Positions 42,573-53,880 of a DNA stretch of 64,000 nt are shown piece after piece (within the stretch, counting starts at the first letter, position 1; every line of letters starts with the position of its first letter). Location: contig JADIIU010000050.1 in assembly GCA_027603945.1 (NCBI GenBank), positions 33,018 to 97,017 of the forward strand. Direction: 5' to 3'. The stretch is from Terramyces sp. JEL0728 (taxonomy: Eukaryota > Chytridiomycota > Chytridiomycetes > Rhizophydiales > Terramycetaceae). The position numbers were made by a program, and so were the translations under genes. The notes under the pieces were generated by a model, which saw only the letters and a list, made by a program, of their open reading frames with translations, made no database searches and was not told the origin of the DNA.

Positions 42573-43644
42573 TTATTTTTTTGAAGAGAGTTTTGATAAT
42601 CGGTCGAGTAACTGCTTTTCAAAGTCGTCAAGTTCTTCAGTTTCCTTTGTTTCTGGGACGGGTTCCTTGGCAGTTTCTTTTTCTGAATGAGCTGCTTTGT
42701 AATCCTGATATTTAGCACAAACCGTTTTCCAGAATTGATCGCCAGTATTCTTGTAAGTTTGAGTCAGCAACAGATGTTGCAACAATTCATCTTTCTTGTA
42801 CGATCCATCCATCCTTACAAATTCAAAATCATGTTCAAACATTGCCTTTAAATATGGGACAACCATACTTTCAAAATCATTGATAGGATGTGCTTTTTTC
42901 ATGTCACTGTACACTTCAACGTGAATATCAAAGCTGTTGTTTTCAAAAATATCCTTGAACTGCTTTGATTTTGCAAGTAAACTCAATGTAACTGTTGAGC
43001 TGATATCATGATACTTGTAGAATAGCGAGTGGGCAATTGTATTCACCCGATCTGCAGGTACTACTTTGAATATACTCGACAAATATTCCTGAAAGGCAAA
43101 GAATCGAGCTAAATCTGGATTGATGTACAATGCATTCACATTCTGCAACAGTGCTTTGGTAATATTTGAAATTTCTTTAGCTACAAGATCAGGTTCAATC
43201 GCAGACAGATCCAATTCACTAGCTTGTTCCAAGAGGGAGTTTACACGTTCCAGTTCAAGTGTTTCTAGTTCTACATCTTGCAGCAGCTTGCGAATTGTTT
43301 TGAGATCCGGCAACTCTTTGTTTTCCAGTGCTTGCTGGTACAATCTATCGCAAGTTTGTTTTCGTTCAGTGTGGAAATACAATCGTTGCAACAGCGGTGA
43401 TATTGGTATTTCCATGTACTCTGCAGGCTTTTGCGGCTGATCGATCTGCCTTAGGATCTTTTCTGCACCAGTAATTGCTTGCTTCACATAGTCAATCAGT
43501 GGATCTACATTAATTTCAAGTACAGCAAGGTTTCTCTCTTAAATTCGAGATGGATTGCTCTGCCAAATCCAAGTATGAATGAAACGCCTGTTGCAGGTCT
43601 CCTCCCTTGTGCTGCCTTTGTGCACTTTCCAACAGCTTCTCCAT
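42573..43644 (-). CDS. Helical protein with possible MIT-like N-terminus
   Basis: Two exons joined over a 19-nt intron (about 43520-43538) give 350 residues from the ATG at 43644. The start MEKLLESAQRQHKGGDLQQAFHSYLDLAEQSI is a helical hairpin like MIT domains, which bind ESCRT-III tails. The rest is almost wholly alpha-helical with acidic patches (ELDDFEKQLLDRLSKLSSKK at the end). I recognise no second domain. A role in membrane traffic is a guess from the N-terminus only. Confidence 0.55.
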
Positions 43645-43696
43645 AACAAAAAATTAAAAAAAAAAGTAGAGAATAAGGCTTTATGTTTACAGTCCA

Positions 43697-44070
43697 TTAT
43701 TTCTTGGCTTTAGCTGCAGCTTCTTGAGTCTTGATAACTTTCTTGACAATCTTTTGTTCTTCAACTAAAAATGCACGAACGATACGGTTACGTACACAAC
43801 CAGCACAACGACTACCTCCATAAGCACGAGTAACATTCTTCTTTGGACGAGAAATTCTCATATATCCAGTTGGGCGTAAAGCTGGAATTCCAGGAAGAGC
43901 TACTCCACAGTCTCCACATTTTGGTGCGGAAGCTTGTTTCTTAATGTGTAAAACTGCAAGTTTACCACCTATTATTAATGTTGAATTCAACCTGGAGTCT
44001 TAATGACACGGGTCTTGTTGGATTTTGTGTTGTAAGAAAGTCTGCGACGGTATGTAGTACGTTGAACCAT
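43697..44070 (-). CDS. Cytosolic ribosomal protein eL34
   Basis: Two exons with a 23-nt intron (43969-43991) give 116 residues. It begins MVQRTTYRRRLSYNTKSNKTR and continues with GGKLAVLHIKK, KCGDCG..LPGIPALRP, SRPKKNVTRAYGGSRCAGCV and RIVRAFLVEEQKIVKKV. The two CxxC pairs form the eL34 zinc site. Length and motif order are normal. As a highly conserved protein it gives independent proof that the short introns are real, because the join falls inside the invariant TPGGKL block. Confidence 0.97.
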
Positions 44071-44312
44071 CTATTGTAAGTTCTGTTCCATTATAATCCT
44101 GAATTCGATCCTGAATTCTACGCTAACTTACTCTTAAAAAGGCAAAGGTTTGAATGAAAAAATTCTGAAGAAAAAAAAACTAGCCCTAGCCCTAGCAAAA
44201 TTTCTATACGAATGAAGCAAAAAAATTCAGCAGCCTTGTTTGGAACTAGCGATGGTCAACAGCAGCCATAAAATCAAAACAATGTATATTTAAATTCATT
44301 CACATTGATAAT

Positions 44313-45285
44313 TTACTTTTCCCCTAAATCTTTCTGTTGGTTTTCTTCCTCGTCAATTTTTACCGCCGACAGGACTTTATCGGCTGCAGGGGCATCTCCA
44401 ACCTTTTCGCCAGCACTAGCTTCTGCCAAGTTATCTTTGGCTTTTTCATCTTGAATAATCAAAACCGTATCCTTCAACAAATCATCTACACTCTTTAATA
44501 ATTCATCAATCTGCACTTGCAGCTCCATTTGCTCGCTCAAAACCTCCAAATCACTCTTTCCAAACACGCTATTAAATACCACTTTTGGATCTCCATCTAC
44601 TTGCACAATTTCCCCATCTTTGGCTTTTTGGTGTTTGAAATACTGCACCAAGTTGAATGGGATTCGATCTGGATATTCATTTAATTTACATATGATTTTT
44701 GGCACTTTGGTTTCGGGAATGAATGGTTTGCGACATAATCTTGGTGTCGTTAGAATCAGTTCGTAGAAACAGGTAGAAACCTCTCTTATACTCTTGATTT
44801 TTTCCGAGCTGCCGCAAAATATGTGTATGTTCGATCGTCTTGGTTTTTGGTTCAGATCGCATACTGTTCCATCTGCCCATTCAAGTTGAATGTAGTATTC
44901 TTGGCTGTGTTGAATTGATGATTTTTCATTTAGTGGTAGCCCTAGCATAAATTGATTGTCCTTGTTGAATACTTTGGCTGCTGGATGGTATTGGCGTAGA
45001 TGTTGGTCGATGCAGAATTCGTATCCCCAGAATGAAGAAGTAGGAATATAGCGCAGACATGGCATTCCTTCCAATAATTCCATTGATTCATTCGTATCCA
45101 GTGGTTTTACTTCTGAAACACTTGAAATTGGTATTTCACAGGGTGTGTTGTCTACATTTAGCACATTTGTTTCTGGTTGATGGTGGTAGTCAAATATTAG
45201 TTCGTATTGGGGCGAGGAAAAGAAATCTGGTTATTTTTAGTGTACCTTGTCCTATTTGAACTGCTTTTACTAATGCGAAAAACAT
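44313..45285 (-). CDS. OS-9/Yos9-like ER lectin (MRH domain)
   Basis: Two exons joined over a 19-nt intron give 317 residues. After a short hydrophobic start (MFFALVKAVQIGQ) comes DFFSSPQYELIFDY, like the N-terminus of OS-9 proteins. The MRH lectin domain follows (about 75-205): FWGYEFCIDQHLRQYH, QEYYIQLEWADGTVCDLNQKPR, HIFCG, IREVSTCFYELILTTPRLC. The Q..R...E...Y residues for mannose binding are in place. OS-9/Yos9 reads trimmed glycans on misfolded ER proteins and hands them to the Hrd1 ligase. The tail is acidic without an HDEL signal. The first exon is short, so the exact start is less sure than the domain. Confidence 0.85.
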
Positions 45286-45357
45286 TTACAGATTGAAATT
45301 CAAATGGGAAAAATTAGCAGCCAAATCCGAGACTACAGATGCTTTAAAAGTCCAAGT

Positions 45358-46950
45358 TTATTTAATCAAAGGGTGCAAGGTACCTCCAATATCCATCAGC
45401 TTTTGGTGTTCATTCTTGACAACAACAAAAGAATCTCTAATCATTTCTTTTGTGACTAAATCAACATTCAAATTCATTAGGTCAGAATTCAACTGTTTTA
45501 GATTGACTGATTCAAATAGTTCTTTTTTGTTTTTTTGGTGCAAGGAGTATGCGTATACAATTTGCGCTTCTTTTTCTAATCCATCTGTAATGATTTGGTT
45601 GAATAGTTCTTTATCTCCGGTTATTTGTAGTTGAATTATTGAAGTATCGAGTGTTGGAGCTTCAGTTTGTTTTAAATCAGTGTACAGGTCATTAACTAGC
45701 TTTGTATTTCCATTCTTGAATGCTTGTTTAATAATTGATTCGTAAATCTTGCCTCTCTGTTGAATCTTTGCAAATTTCAAATGATCCTTAAAGTAGTCTG
45801 GATGCTTGCCTACAGTAAATCTTGTTCTAATAAGTGTGCGCTTTGATTATTGTCTGTGTAGGTGATTACTGCAGCTATAAAATACAACTGCAAAACACGC
45901 CTACCAGATAGTCAATACCACATGTAACTTACCATTCATGTCTTGGAATAATGCAAATCCCAATTCATCAGGAATATTCTTGTGTTCCAGATCTTTTAAA
46001 TAATTATACGCGGTAAGGCTATCTTTTTGCAGCAACACTCTAATCAACGCAGAGTACATTCCTACTGAAGGGCTTGTTCTGTGGAACCAATTCAATGCTT
46101 GTGTCGTATCTTTTGTAAATAATTGGTTATTAATCAATTGTTCATAAATGTCTTTTGTTGCTGGTAAATTTGAATGTCTTAGTTGTTTGTATAAACCAGT
46201 CGAGTCTTTTTGCAACCCTCTTTTTGCACAACATTCAATTAATGCCCTGTATGCGGATTGCTTTTCTGAGGTTGTCCCCATATCGATAACCTGGCGTTAA
46301 AAACAAGTACTTTGTCGAAATACTTTCTAGTTTTTTGTAAATCACCGGCACTGGCGAATCCTTCTGTCAAATACTGGTAATGTTCGCTGGTAACTTTTAG
46401 CCCCTGTTTGTGCAATCCATTTACCAATGCTTCTGCTTTATCAACCCTCGATTTCAAGCAAAAAGTCATGATTTTAAATGTCTCTGTTAAATCATAGTCT
46501 AATTAATAACCAGTTACTTTTAGAAACAATTAGCGAGAATAGTTTGTCTTGTTGCTTTTCCAAACCAAATTCGCCAAATACTCTCAACAAGGCATTGAAT
46601 ACTCTTTCGGTTTTTTCAATTTTACTGATAAATTCAACTACCAATTTCAAATCATCAAATTGCACATGTCTTGCATTTTTAATTACCAATTCATTCATTT
46701 CATCAGTTGGCTTTCTATTCTTTGAATAATCATTGTGGATTTCAAGTGATTTCTTGAAAGACAGATTTTCCAACAATTGCAAGTAGAGACTGGTTTGAAT
46801 ATTGTTTTTGTTTGGAATTTCCTTGTAGTTGCGTAATGCATCTTGCTTACGGCCCAGCAAAAGTGAATTCTCGAATGCATATAGAGGTGATTGGCCCTCT
46901 GTTGCTTTCACGAATTGGTTTATTTTCACTCGCTTCATTCTCGATTGCAT
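45358..46950 (-). CDS. Pentatricopeptide-repeat (PPR) protein
   Basis: Four exons: introns of 19 nt (near 46.48 kb), 20 nt (near 46.30 kb) and, by reading frame, about 123 nt (45810-45932). The joined frame is 476 residues from the ATG at 46950. Helical pairs of PPR type are visible: HYQYLTEGFASAGDLQKTRKYFDKV, AYRALIECCAKRGLQKDSTGLYKQL and IYESIIKQAFKNGNTKLVNDLYTDL. The start MQSRMKRVKINQFVK is basic and could be a mitochondrial presequence. PPR proteins bind organellar RNA. The 123-nt intron could hide a small exon. The ATG lies 32 bp from that of the divergent ITPase gene. Confidence 0.65.
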
Positions 46951-46982
46951 GCTGTTGGTGAAAAAAAAATTCACATTTCGGC

Positions 46983-47577
46983 ATGAAGTTTGTAACTGGA
47001 AATTTAAACAAATTAAAAGAAACTAGAGAAATCCTTGGAATTGAGTTGGAAAATATCAAGCTAGATTTGCATGAGATTCAAGGATCAACTAACGAAATTG
47101 CAATCCACAAAATTAAACAAGCGTTGGATGTAGTTAAAGGGCCGGTTGTTATTGAAGATACTTGTCTGTGCTTTAATGCTCTTAACGAATTACCAGGGTA
47201 AGTTTATTTTGTGCCAGTATATATGAAGCAAATATACTTTCAAGATGGCTAACGATAGACCTTATATCAAATGGTTCCTGGAATCAATCGGGAATCAGGG
47301 ACTGGTAAAAATGCTGCAAGGGTTTGAAGACAAGACTGCATTTGCCAAGTGCACGTTTTGCTATGCAGACTTGAACCAAGAGCCAATTCTATTTGAAGGA
47401 ATAGTAAAAGGCAGAATTGTCGAACCAAGAGGTGGCAATTTTGGCTGGGATCCAATCTTCTTGCCCGATGGGTTTGATCAAACGTTTGGCGAAATGGAAA
47501 AGAGCGTAAAGAATGGTATCAGCCATAGATACAGGGCTTTGGAAAAACTAAAACAATTTTTAGCTAATAAAGCCTAG
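46983..47577 (+). CDS. Inosine triphosphate pyrophosphatase (HAM1/ITPA)
   Basis: Two exons around a 61-nt intron give 177 residues. It begins [13 protein letters not shown] (the substrate-binding T-G-N-x-x-K motif), then [23 protein letters not shown], then [29 protein letters not shown] and [11 protein letters not shown]. It hydrolyses ITP, dITP and XTP to monophosphates, cleaning nucleotide pools. Length is slightly below the family norm (about 185-195). The intron is long for this genome but still ends with a CTAAC branch motif five bases from the AG. Confidence 0.95.
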
Positions 47578-47629
47578 CTTTTGCAAGAGAAATCCTCAGA
47601 GGTGCTACACGCGATTATCAAATATTAGT

Positions 47630-49200
47630 TTATTTCCCGAGTGCTTCTATTTCTTTAACGACTCTGGATACTTCAGGAGAAGCAAGAATCTGTCCATGTC
47701 TGAATGCTTTTATGTAAACCAACTGTCTACTAGGATCATAATTTTCCAACAGGTACTCTGCAACACTAGGAGAATCAACAATGTTGTCCTTTTCACTAAG
47801 GTAAATAACACTGTTTTTTGGCAGTTGACTGGTAAAATAAGTATTCTGGAACCATACAAAATATCGGTGTAGGAATGTCGCATGGCCGGGTTCAGTCATT
47901 GCAATGAATTTGATGAAAGTTTCGTGAAAGTTATTTGGGTCTCTGTAGAGCGCATTGTGAGCAATATGGTGAGTCCATAGTGAAAAACACACTGGATCAA
48001 TGAATAGCCTGGAATGCACTAGTTCTGGATGGAATAGGTCCATCCACCTGACACAGGTTGTTCCTAGGGAATGGCCAGCAATGATGTTCTTTTCAAAGCC
48101 CAATTCTTTTAAACAGTTTGATACGTGGAGTGCGTATTCTTGCGGCAGTACATGGTTTTCATCTAGCTTCATGGTAATTGATGGCATTTCAAACAATATA
48201 ATATTTCTATCTGGATAATGTATGGCGAGTGCTGCAACAAACGGTAAATACGATGTTAAGCCTATTCCTAGCCCATGAAAGAACACTATAGGGAGATCAT
48301 TGGAGCTGCCAGAACGCAAATAGAATGGCAGTTCTCCCTTTCTTTTGTGAAACGAAAGCATTGCGAGTATACTTCTGCAAACCCAATCTACTAATCTAAT
48401 CAAAAAGTAATAAACAATGGGTCTATGAATAATGTTTGGAGTGTCAAGAGTCAAGAGAATCTTTTTCAGTGGTTGCCTAGCATTAACAACGAATACCCGG
48501 TGCGTTCAGACAATGGTTGAGGCATTCGGGAAGAAACCATATCGGTAAACCTCTTGATTTTCTTGAACTGCTCCAAATCCAAATCGCCTGCTTTAACATT
48601 GAAAAACATTGCACTAGCCCATTCAATAATATCTTGTCTGGTAATTAGTTCTGGCCCGATATTGAAAAACCCTACTGTAAAACGAAAAATACATCCACTG
48701 AAAAATCCAGCCAAGTCCTTTACATTTGAAAATTCCTGCATGATGAAATGAAATTCTTCTTCAGTTACTTTGGGCAAATGCTCTGAAGACATATTCTTGA
48801 ATACAGTGTATTTGCCGACCATAATCATTAAAAACAGCGCTTCAGTCAGCATCCAGTATTCGAACCAAGTCATTCGATAAGGTATATTTGTATAATAACA
48901 ATAAGCAAAGTGACACACGATAGACACTGCAGAGAGAGTTATTGAAGAGAATATAAATAGAAGCAACAGTGAAAATGTCCTGAAAACATATTTAATTATT
49001 CTACGAAGTGTCTGGGAGAGTGGATGTTCTATAAATGGTGAATATACATTGAAATTATTTTCCTGGCTTGTTTCTAGCGACATTTTTTGCAAAGAACGGA
49101 CGACGGCAAGCGGAAAGCATGATTGAAGAAAACGCCCGCATGTGATTTCACTGACAACACGAAAAATATGGTGACACAGATTGATTTCAAAGGGTTTCAT
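47630..49200 (-). CDS. Alpha/beta-hydrolase with N-terminal membrane segment
   Basis: Two exons joined over a 20-nt intron give 516 residues. The N-terminal 130 residues hold two hydrophobic helices (about 75-100 and 115-130). The C-terminal 250 residues are an alpha/beta-hydrolase fold: LPIVFFHGLGIGLTSYLPF (oxyanion HG), the nucleophile elbow GHSLGT, a late Asp in SEKDNIVDS and a final His in FRHGQIL, so a full catalytic triad is plausible. The substrate is unknown; membrane tethering suggests a lipid or ester. The start at 49200 is the first ATG; another Met 38 codons later is possible. Confidence 0.8.
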
Positions 49201-49330
49201 TTGTGTGACAATCTGCCAATTGCCTTTGTCCTATAATTGCAATAATCACAACCAAGCAAGTGTTAATCTGAAACCGGATATGCCGAGAGACCCTGACCGA
49301 GGTAAAATTCAGATTTATTCAAATATAAAA

Positions 49331-51380
49331 TTAAGGTGGCGATAAGGGCAGTTCATCTTGCAGCCGTTTCCAATGTTGTCTGTTGAAATCCAAATTCTTC
49401 ATTCCTGGCCATTTCTGATCTTCATTCATGTACTTGTCCCATAGCTCATAAAGTGGGAATACAATGAAATCAATGAATCCCAGTTGGCATTTACATACAA
49501 CTGTAGTTTTTCTATCCATTAGCGGAGAAACTTGCAGCCCCAATCTACTCTCTTCATCACCCTGTATCAGTAAAATTTACTTGTCTAAAGAATTCGTCCA
49601 TGATTCTAAACGTCCACGATAGCGCCAAGGTATTATTTTTTGTAGTATTGCTAATATCACCACACTTGATTGCTATATCCATCAGCAGCTGTCTTTGTTT
49701 GAGGTTATTCAAATCTAACCCGTCCCCATTGATAGAATTCTTGAATTTACTAATGTATTCAAAGTGGTTAATCATATCTGTTGCGAGGACCATTGAAATA
49801 ACTGAGCTTCTGATTGATTTGCTTTGTTCGGGAGTCAGCCCTTCCATCACATCACAGGATATATCTGACATGATTTCAAAACCTTTTGCACAATGATAAT
49901 GCTCTAATACTGATGTGTCATTGTACCGTAATGCTATTGGGTTGCTGGTTGTGATCATGAATCCATTGTTATATCCAGGATGATCAACGTCATGAATAGC
50001 AGCAGCTATTAAACAGGCAAACAGATCTTCTACTTGCAACAACGTATTTAATTGCAGCATTGTGCAAAAGTAGTACATTGCATGACAGACATCTGCTGCA
50101 TGCGTGGAATTGTGATACTTGTTCTTTTCGTGATATTGTGATTCTACTTTTTGCAAAAACCGGACCATTACTGCTCTAGGAACACCCAAAGTGGATTCAA
50201 ACTCCATTAATTCGTATATTCTTATCCCTATATACTGCAGCGGCTTGCCTGAATTAGCAAGGTTTACCATTTGTCACTCTGTGAACTTCAAATATGTCAA
50301 AGTCCCAGCTGTTAATATCTGCAAGAGCTTCTAGAATCGGTGGACGCATAATAAACTCATATTCTGATCGCTCTTTGGTCCATTTGCGTTGATTTGCCCC
50401 TCCTGCCAGGTCTTTTCCAAGGGTATCATCCTTTATCTCCTCATGATTAGTAATTTGTTGTAGCCATTGATTTACCTCAGATTCCATATTTGTATTCTTT
50501 AACTGAGGTTCAAACAAATGATTTGAACTTAACAGGTGTACAACGTAATCCAGTGTTTTCACTGACGATGTTTCCAATTCACCATAAATTTGGATATTCC
50601 TGATCATTTTTGTTACTTTGGTTATCGGTGAGTCCAAATCCAACTTTGCAATGCGAACAGATTGCGGAAATCTGGTTAACGCCAATTACCTTTGCAGTTC
50701 ATTGCGCAAATCTTTGTTTTGTCCCATCAATTTGTCAATGAGCTTTTGTCTTTCTGTAACATGGGATTCATACTGTAAAACATGGTTTTGAAGATTAACA
50801 AATGAGGTTGCCAATAGACATAAACCCACCAAGTAAAATATTTCTGTTGCTGCGTCCATTTGATAGACACTGAAATATCTGCAGCTAGTTCCATTGTTGT
50901 AAGCAATGTAGTTAGCTGGACATGCGCAACTGCCGTTTACAAACGTACAACTGGCATCAGGCTTTGAATAATATATCCAGCCAGACATGGTATACAATCT
51001 CGTCATCGTTGCCAGCAGTATCCCATAGATACAGATAAATGATATACAGTAAGCTAATATAAAGTTTTTTTCCCTCCGTTCCTCATGCTGCAGCAAGATT
51101 AACACTACCGAACCAAACCAGATTGCTGCCAGTTCTTTTTGAACCAAATGAGCCATATACACAAACGGAATAAAGGGGAGAAATGTCGAAAATAGAGCAA
51201 CGTATTTCCAACTTTGGTACCTGTGGTGAAGCCTATTTATTTCCAAGCTTGAGACTGCTGCGAATCCGTCTATTGTTATAAATATGTACATAACGGAATG
51301 GCTTGGTATGACATGATTGATAATCCGGTTAAATGAGATACTATTACAAATGCTAATTGGAATACATAGTGGATGGCCAG
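49331..51380 (-). CDS. Membrane-anchored class I cyclic nucleotide phosphodiesterase (5' end unresolved)
   Basis: Four exons with introns of 18 nt (50672-50689), 19 nt (50249-50267) and 19 nt (49562-49580). The C-terminal part is a class I PDE: KYHNSTHAADVCHAMYYF, AAAIHDVDHPGYNN, and CGDISNTTKNN before the last helices; both metal-binding HD motifs are intact. The N-terminal part has about six hydrophobic helices and an outside-like Cys-rich loop (CTFVNGSCACPANY then NNGTSC, with two N-x-S/T sites). A coiled coil (about VTERQKLIDKLMGQNKDLRNEL) then leads into the PDE. It should hydrolyse cAMP and/or cGMP at the membrane. The first in-frame ATG is at 51291, but the frame continues to about 51380 and an upstream exon is likely. 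Confidence 0.85.
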
Positions 51381-51566
51381 CTAGTGTGAATACAAGAGCA
51401 TACTTGCAAGACAATGTTTGCTGAGCCTTTGGCTTTCCTCCTTTTGTGAGATATGTTTTACATTTCTTTTAAAGCTTGCTCCAAGTCTACTTCCAGCTCC
51501 ATACTATCTGTAGAAAAAACGCGTAAAAATGTCCAAACGAAATTATATTAATTTATTTGACGGAAT

Positions 51567-53768
51567 CTAAGACATGAATGGATTGAAGTTGTTTGGAGTC
51601 TGATTGGGTTTCTGGCCTGTATTCATACCACTTTGCGGATTAAATGGTTGGCTGCCCACTGTATTCACAGACACCATTGGAGATTTACTCGTTGACTGAG
51701 GAGCGAACGGTTGATTTAACGGGTTCATACCTAAAGATATAGCTGAATAATTTGGTTTATTCGCAGATTCATCATTCATGACATGAAATCCGCTCATTAC
51801 GCTACCTTGATTGGGAGCAATTCCTGAATTTTGGAACCCTTGTCCAGTATATTGATTACCCAGTCCAGCAGTATTTTGATTAACTATACCCATTGTATTG
51901 TGTAATCCTAATCCGGAACTTGCTCCCATTTGATTACTCTGTATTCCAAATCCAGTGTTTTGCATTCCAAATGGCGCTGCACTTTGATTTCCAAACCTTG
52001 GGTTTTGCATCCCCAAGTTATTTACCAAGCCAGTGTTCTGCATGCCCATTGGATTTAAAGTAGATGTGTTCCCTATCATACTTTGGCCATCAAATGCATT
52101 AGTTTGGAACCCAGCGTTTGGCTGAGTCACAAATGGATTTCGATTTTGCGCACCAACGTTTGCTGAAGCCATGAATGGATTGTTGGACGATACCTGCGAT
52201 ATTCCAGTAAATTGTGGTTTTATGGTATTCTGTCTCAAACCGATAAATGGATCCAGATTCACGTCCTTGTTTTGGTTACCAATAGGCACATTTTGCATAT
52301 TGCCAAATGCAGATTCCACAGTAAATTCTTGTAAAGCAGGCTTTGGTTGACCAAAACCTGCTCCAGCCATTTGGGGAAACATTTGCTGTCCAGTCATTTG
52401 AGGCATCATTTGTTGGTTAAAGTTCATTGTTGCAGGCATCGTCGAAGGGCTAGCCATAGAAGCAAACGGATTAGTTGGCTGAAACGCATTCTGTCCAAAC
52501 CCAGTTTGTTGGATAGACTGGCCATAACCTGGCGGGAATTGTACATTATTATAAACGGATGGAACAATTGGAGCGGCAGTTGAAGATAATAAATTACTAG
52601 TGGCTTGAATTTGCTTCTGAACACTGTCCGCTTCTTTGGAAAACCCATCGCTGATATCCCACAACGAATTAAATTCTGGAATGGTTGGGGATTGCGCTCT
52701 ATTATAGTTTGACATTTCATCCTGTACAGTATCGAAAAAGTCTATCAGCTGTCTCTCTTTTTCAGGTTGCTTTGTGGTGGTTTTAACTTCCGGCTTCCTT
52801 TGCGGACTTGGGTCTAATCGTTGGGGAGAATTACCTCTTTGATTCTTTTTCTGCTTGTACATTATTCGCTGTTCTTCAAAGTCTGGTGCGTACAGGTACT
52901 CTTCCAAAGTGTTTACCAGCGATACAGGGGGCTAAATTAGCAATATTTACGGATTTGAACGTAGGAATATCCATCATCAAGTAACTTCTGTGGCTTTTGG
53001 CGTTTGAGAATATATCATTCATTTTCTTGCTTTGAATGGCAAACTTTTTGTAGCATTCCAGCGCTTTCGTCGCGTCTGTCTTTTCCATTTCAAAATATAA
53101 CCCAAGCACTCGGACGATGGCTTCGTTATACAGATGGAATAATGAAATCATCTCGGCAAGTATGAATCTGTATCCCTGGCGAATTACTAAATCTGTATCA
53201 GAGTGAACTTCCCACTATTTTAGTATGTAATTACACTACACTCGACAACAGCATCGATCTGCTTTTGGAGAATTTCAACTTGCTTTAGTAATTCTCTCGC
53301 ATCATCCATAGTGCGGAATTTAACCACTGCTTCGTCCTTGTCCTTGACCCAGTCCGTCTTTAACTGCCTAAATACTCCGGCTTTTTCTTTCAAATAGTCC
53401 GAGTAATCCTTCAGGTACTTTGCGATTTCCATCGCTATATTAGCGAATATTACATTGAGTCCTGAAGAATGACTGGTACAAGATATCCACATTCGCACAC
53501 AAATACCCCAGTATCCTTTCTGAATTTCCTTCCCTGGTGAGCAAATGGATCAGACTAAGTGATTTGAATACAACCTAGGTTATGCGGAAAATACTATCCA
53601 TTTGTCGTGCCTCAGTCTCGGGCCAATTGCTTTAAACAACTCTGACATGGAAATGTTGGAATAAGTCGCATCTATCAACGCTACTGTAAAATCAATTTTA
53701 CTTCTAATGTGAGTAGATTTGAATGTTCTGGAGACATCGGTCGTCAATCTTTGAACTGCGTAATCCAT
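51567..53768 (-). CDS. AP180/CALM-type ANTH-domain clathrin adaptor
   Basis: Five exons with introns of 20, 19, 20 and 19 nt give 707 residues. Residues about 1-270 form an ANTH domain: MDYAVQRLTTDVSRTFKSTH, then KHIRSKIDF-type basic residues for PI(4,5)P2, SLSLIHLLTREGNSERILGYL, YKKFAIQSKKMNDIF and TLEEYLYAPDFEEQR. The C-terminal half is Gln/Asn/Gly/Met-rich and disordered, with four NPF motifs (EH-domain binding) and one DPF (AP-2 type). The protein ends FNPFMS, as fungal AP180 homologues often end in NPF. It links clathrin, lipid and cargo in endocytosis. Confidence 0.9.
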
Positions 53769-53880
53769 TTGTTTAGAGTGGAAAGTGGTGTGGCAAATTT
53801 TCGCGGAGAAAAGGATGGAGAGGGAACAATCGAAAATTATTCATTTTATTCCAAATCTTCATGTATCATTTCCAATTAGG

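Noticed and set aside
44180..44200. CCCTAGCCCTAGC resembling a telomeric repeat
   Set aside because: Only two units, CCCTAG not CCCTAA, and it sits between two ordinary genes.
53220..53498. Frame reading SSGLNVIFANIAMEIAKYL through an ANTH exon boundary
   Set aside because: The first part is the 19-nt intron and preceding exon in a wrong frame; splicing restores the ANTH sequence.
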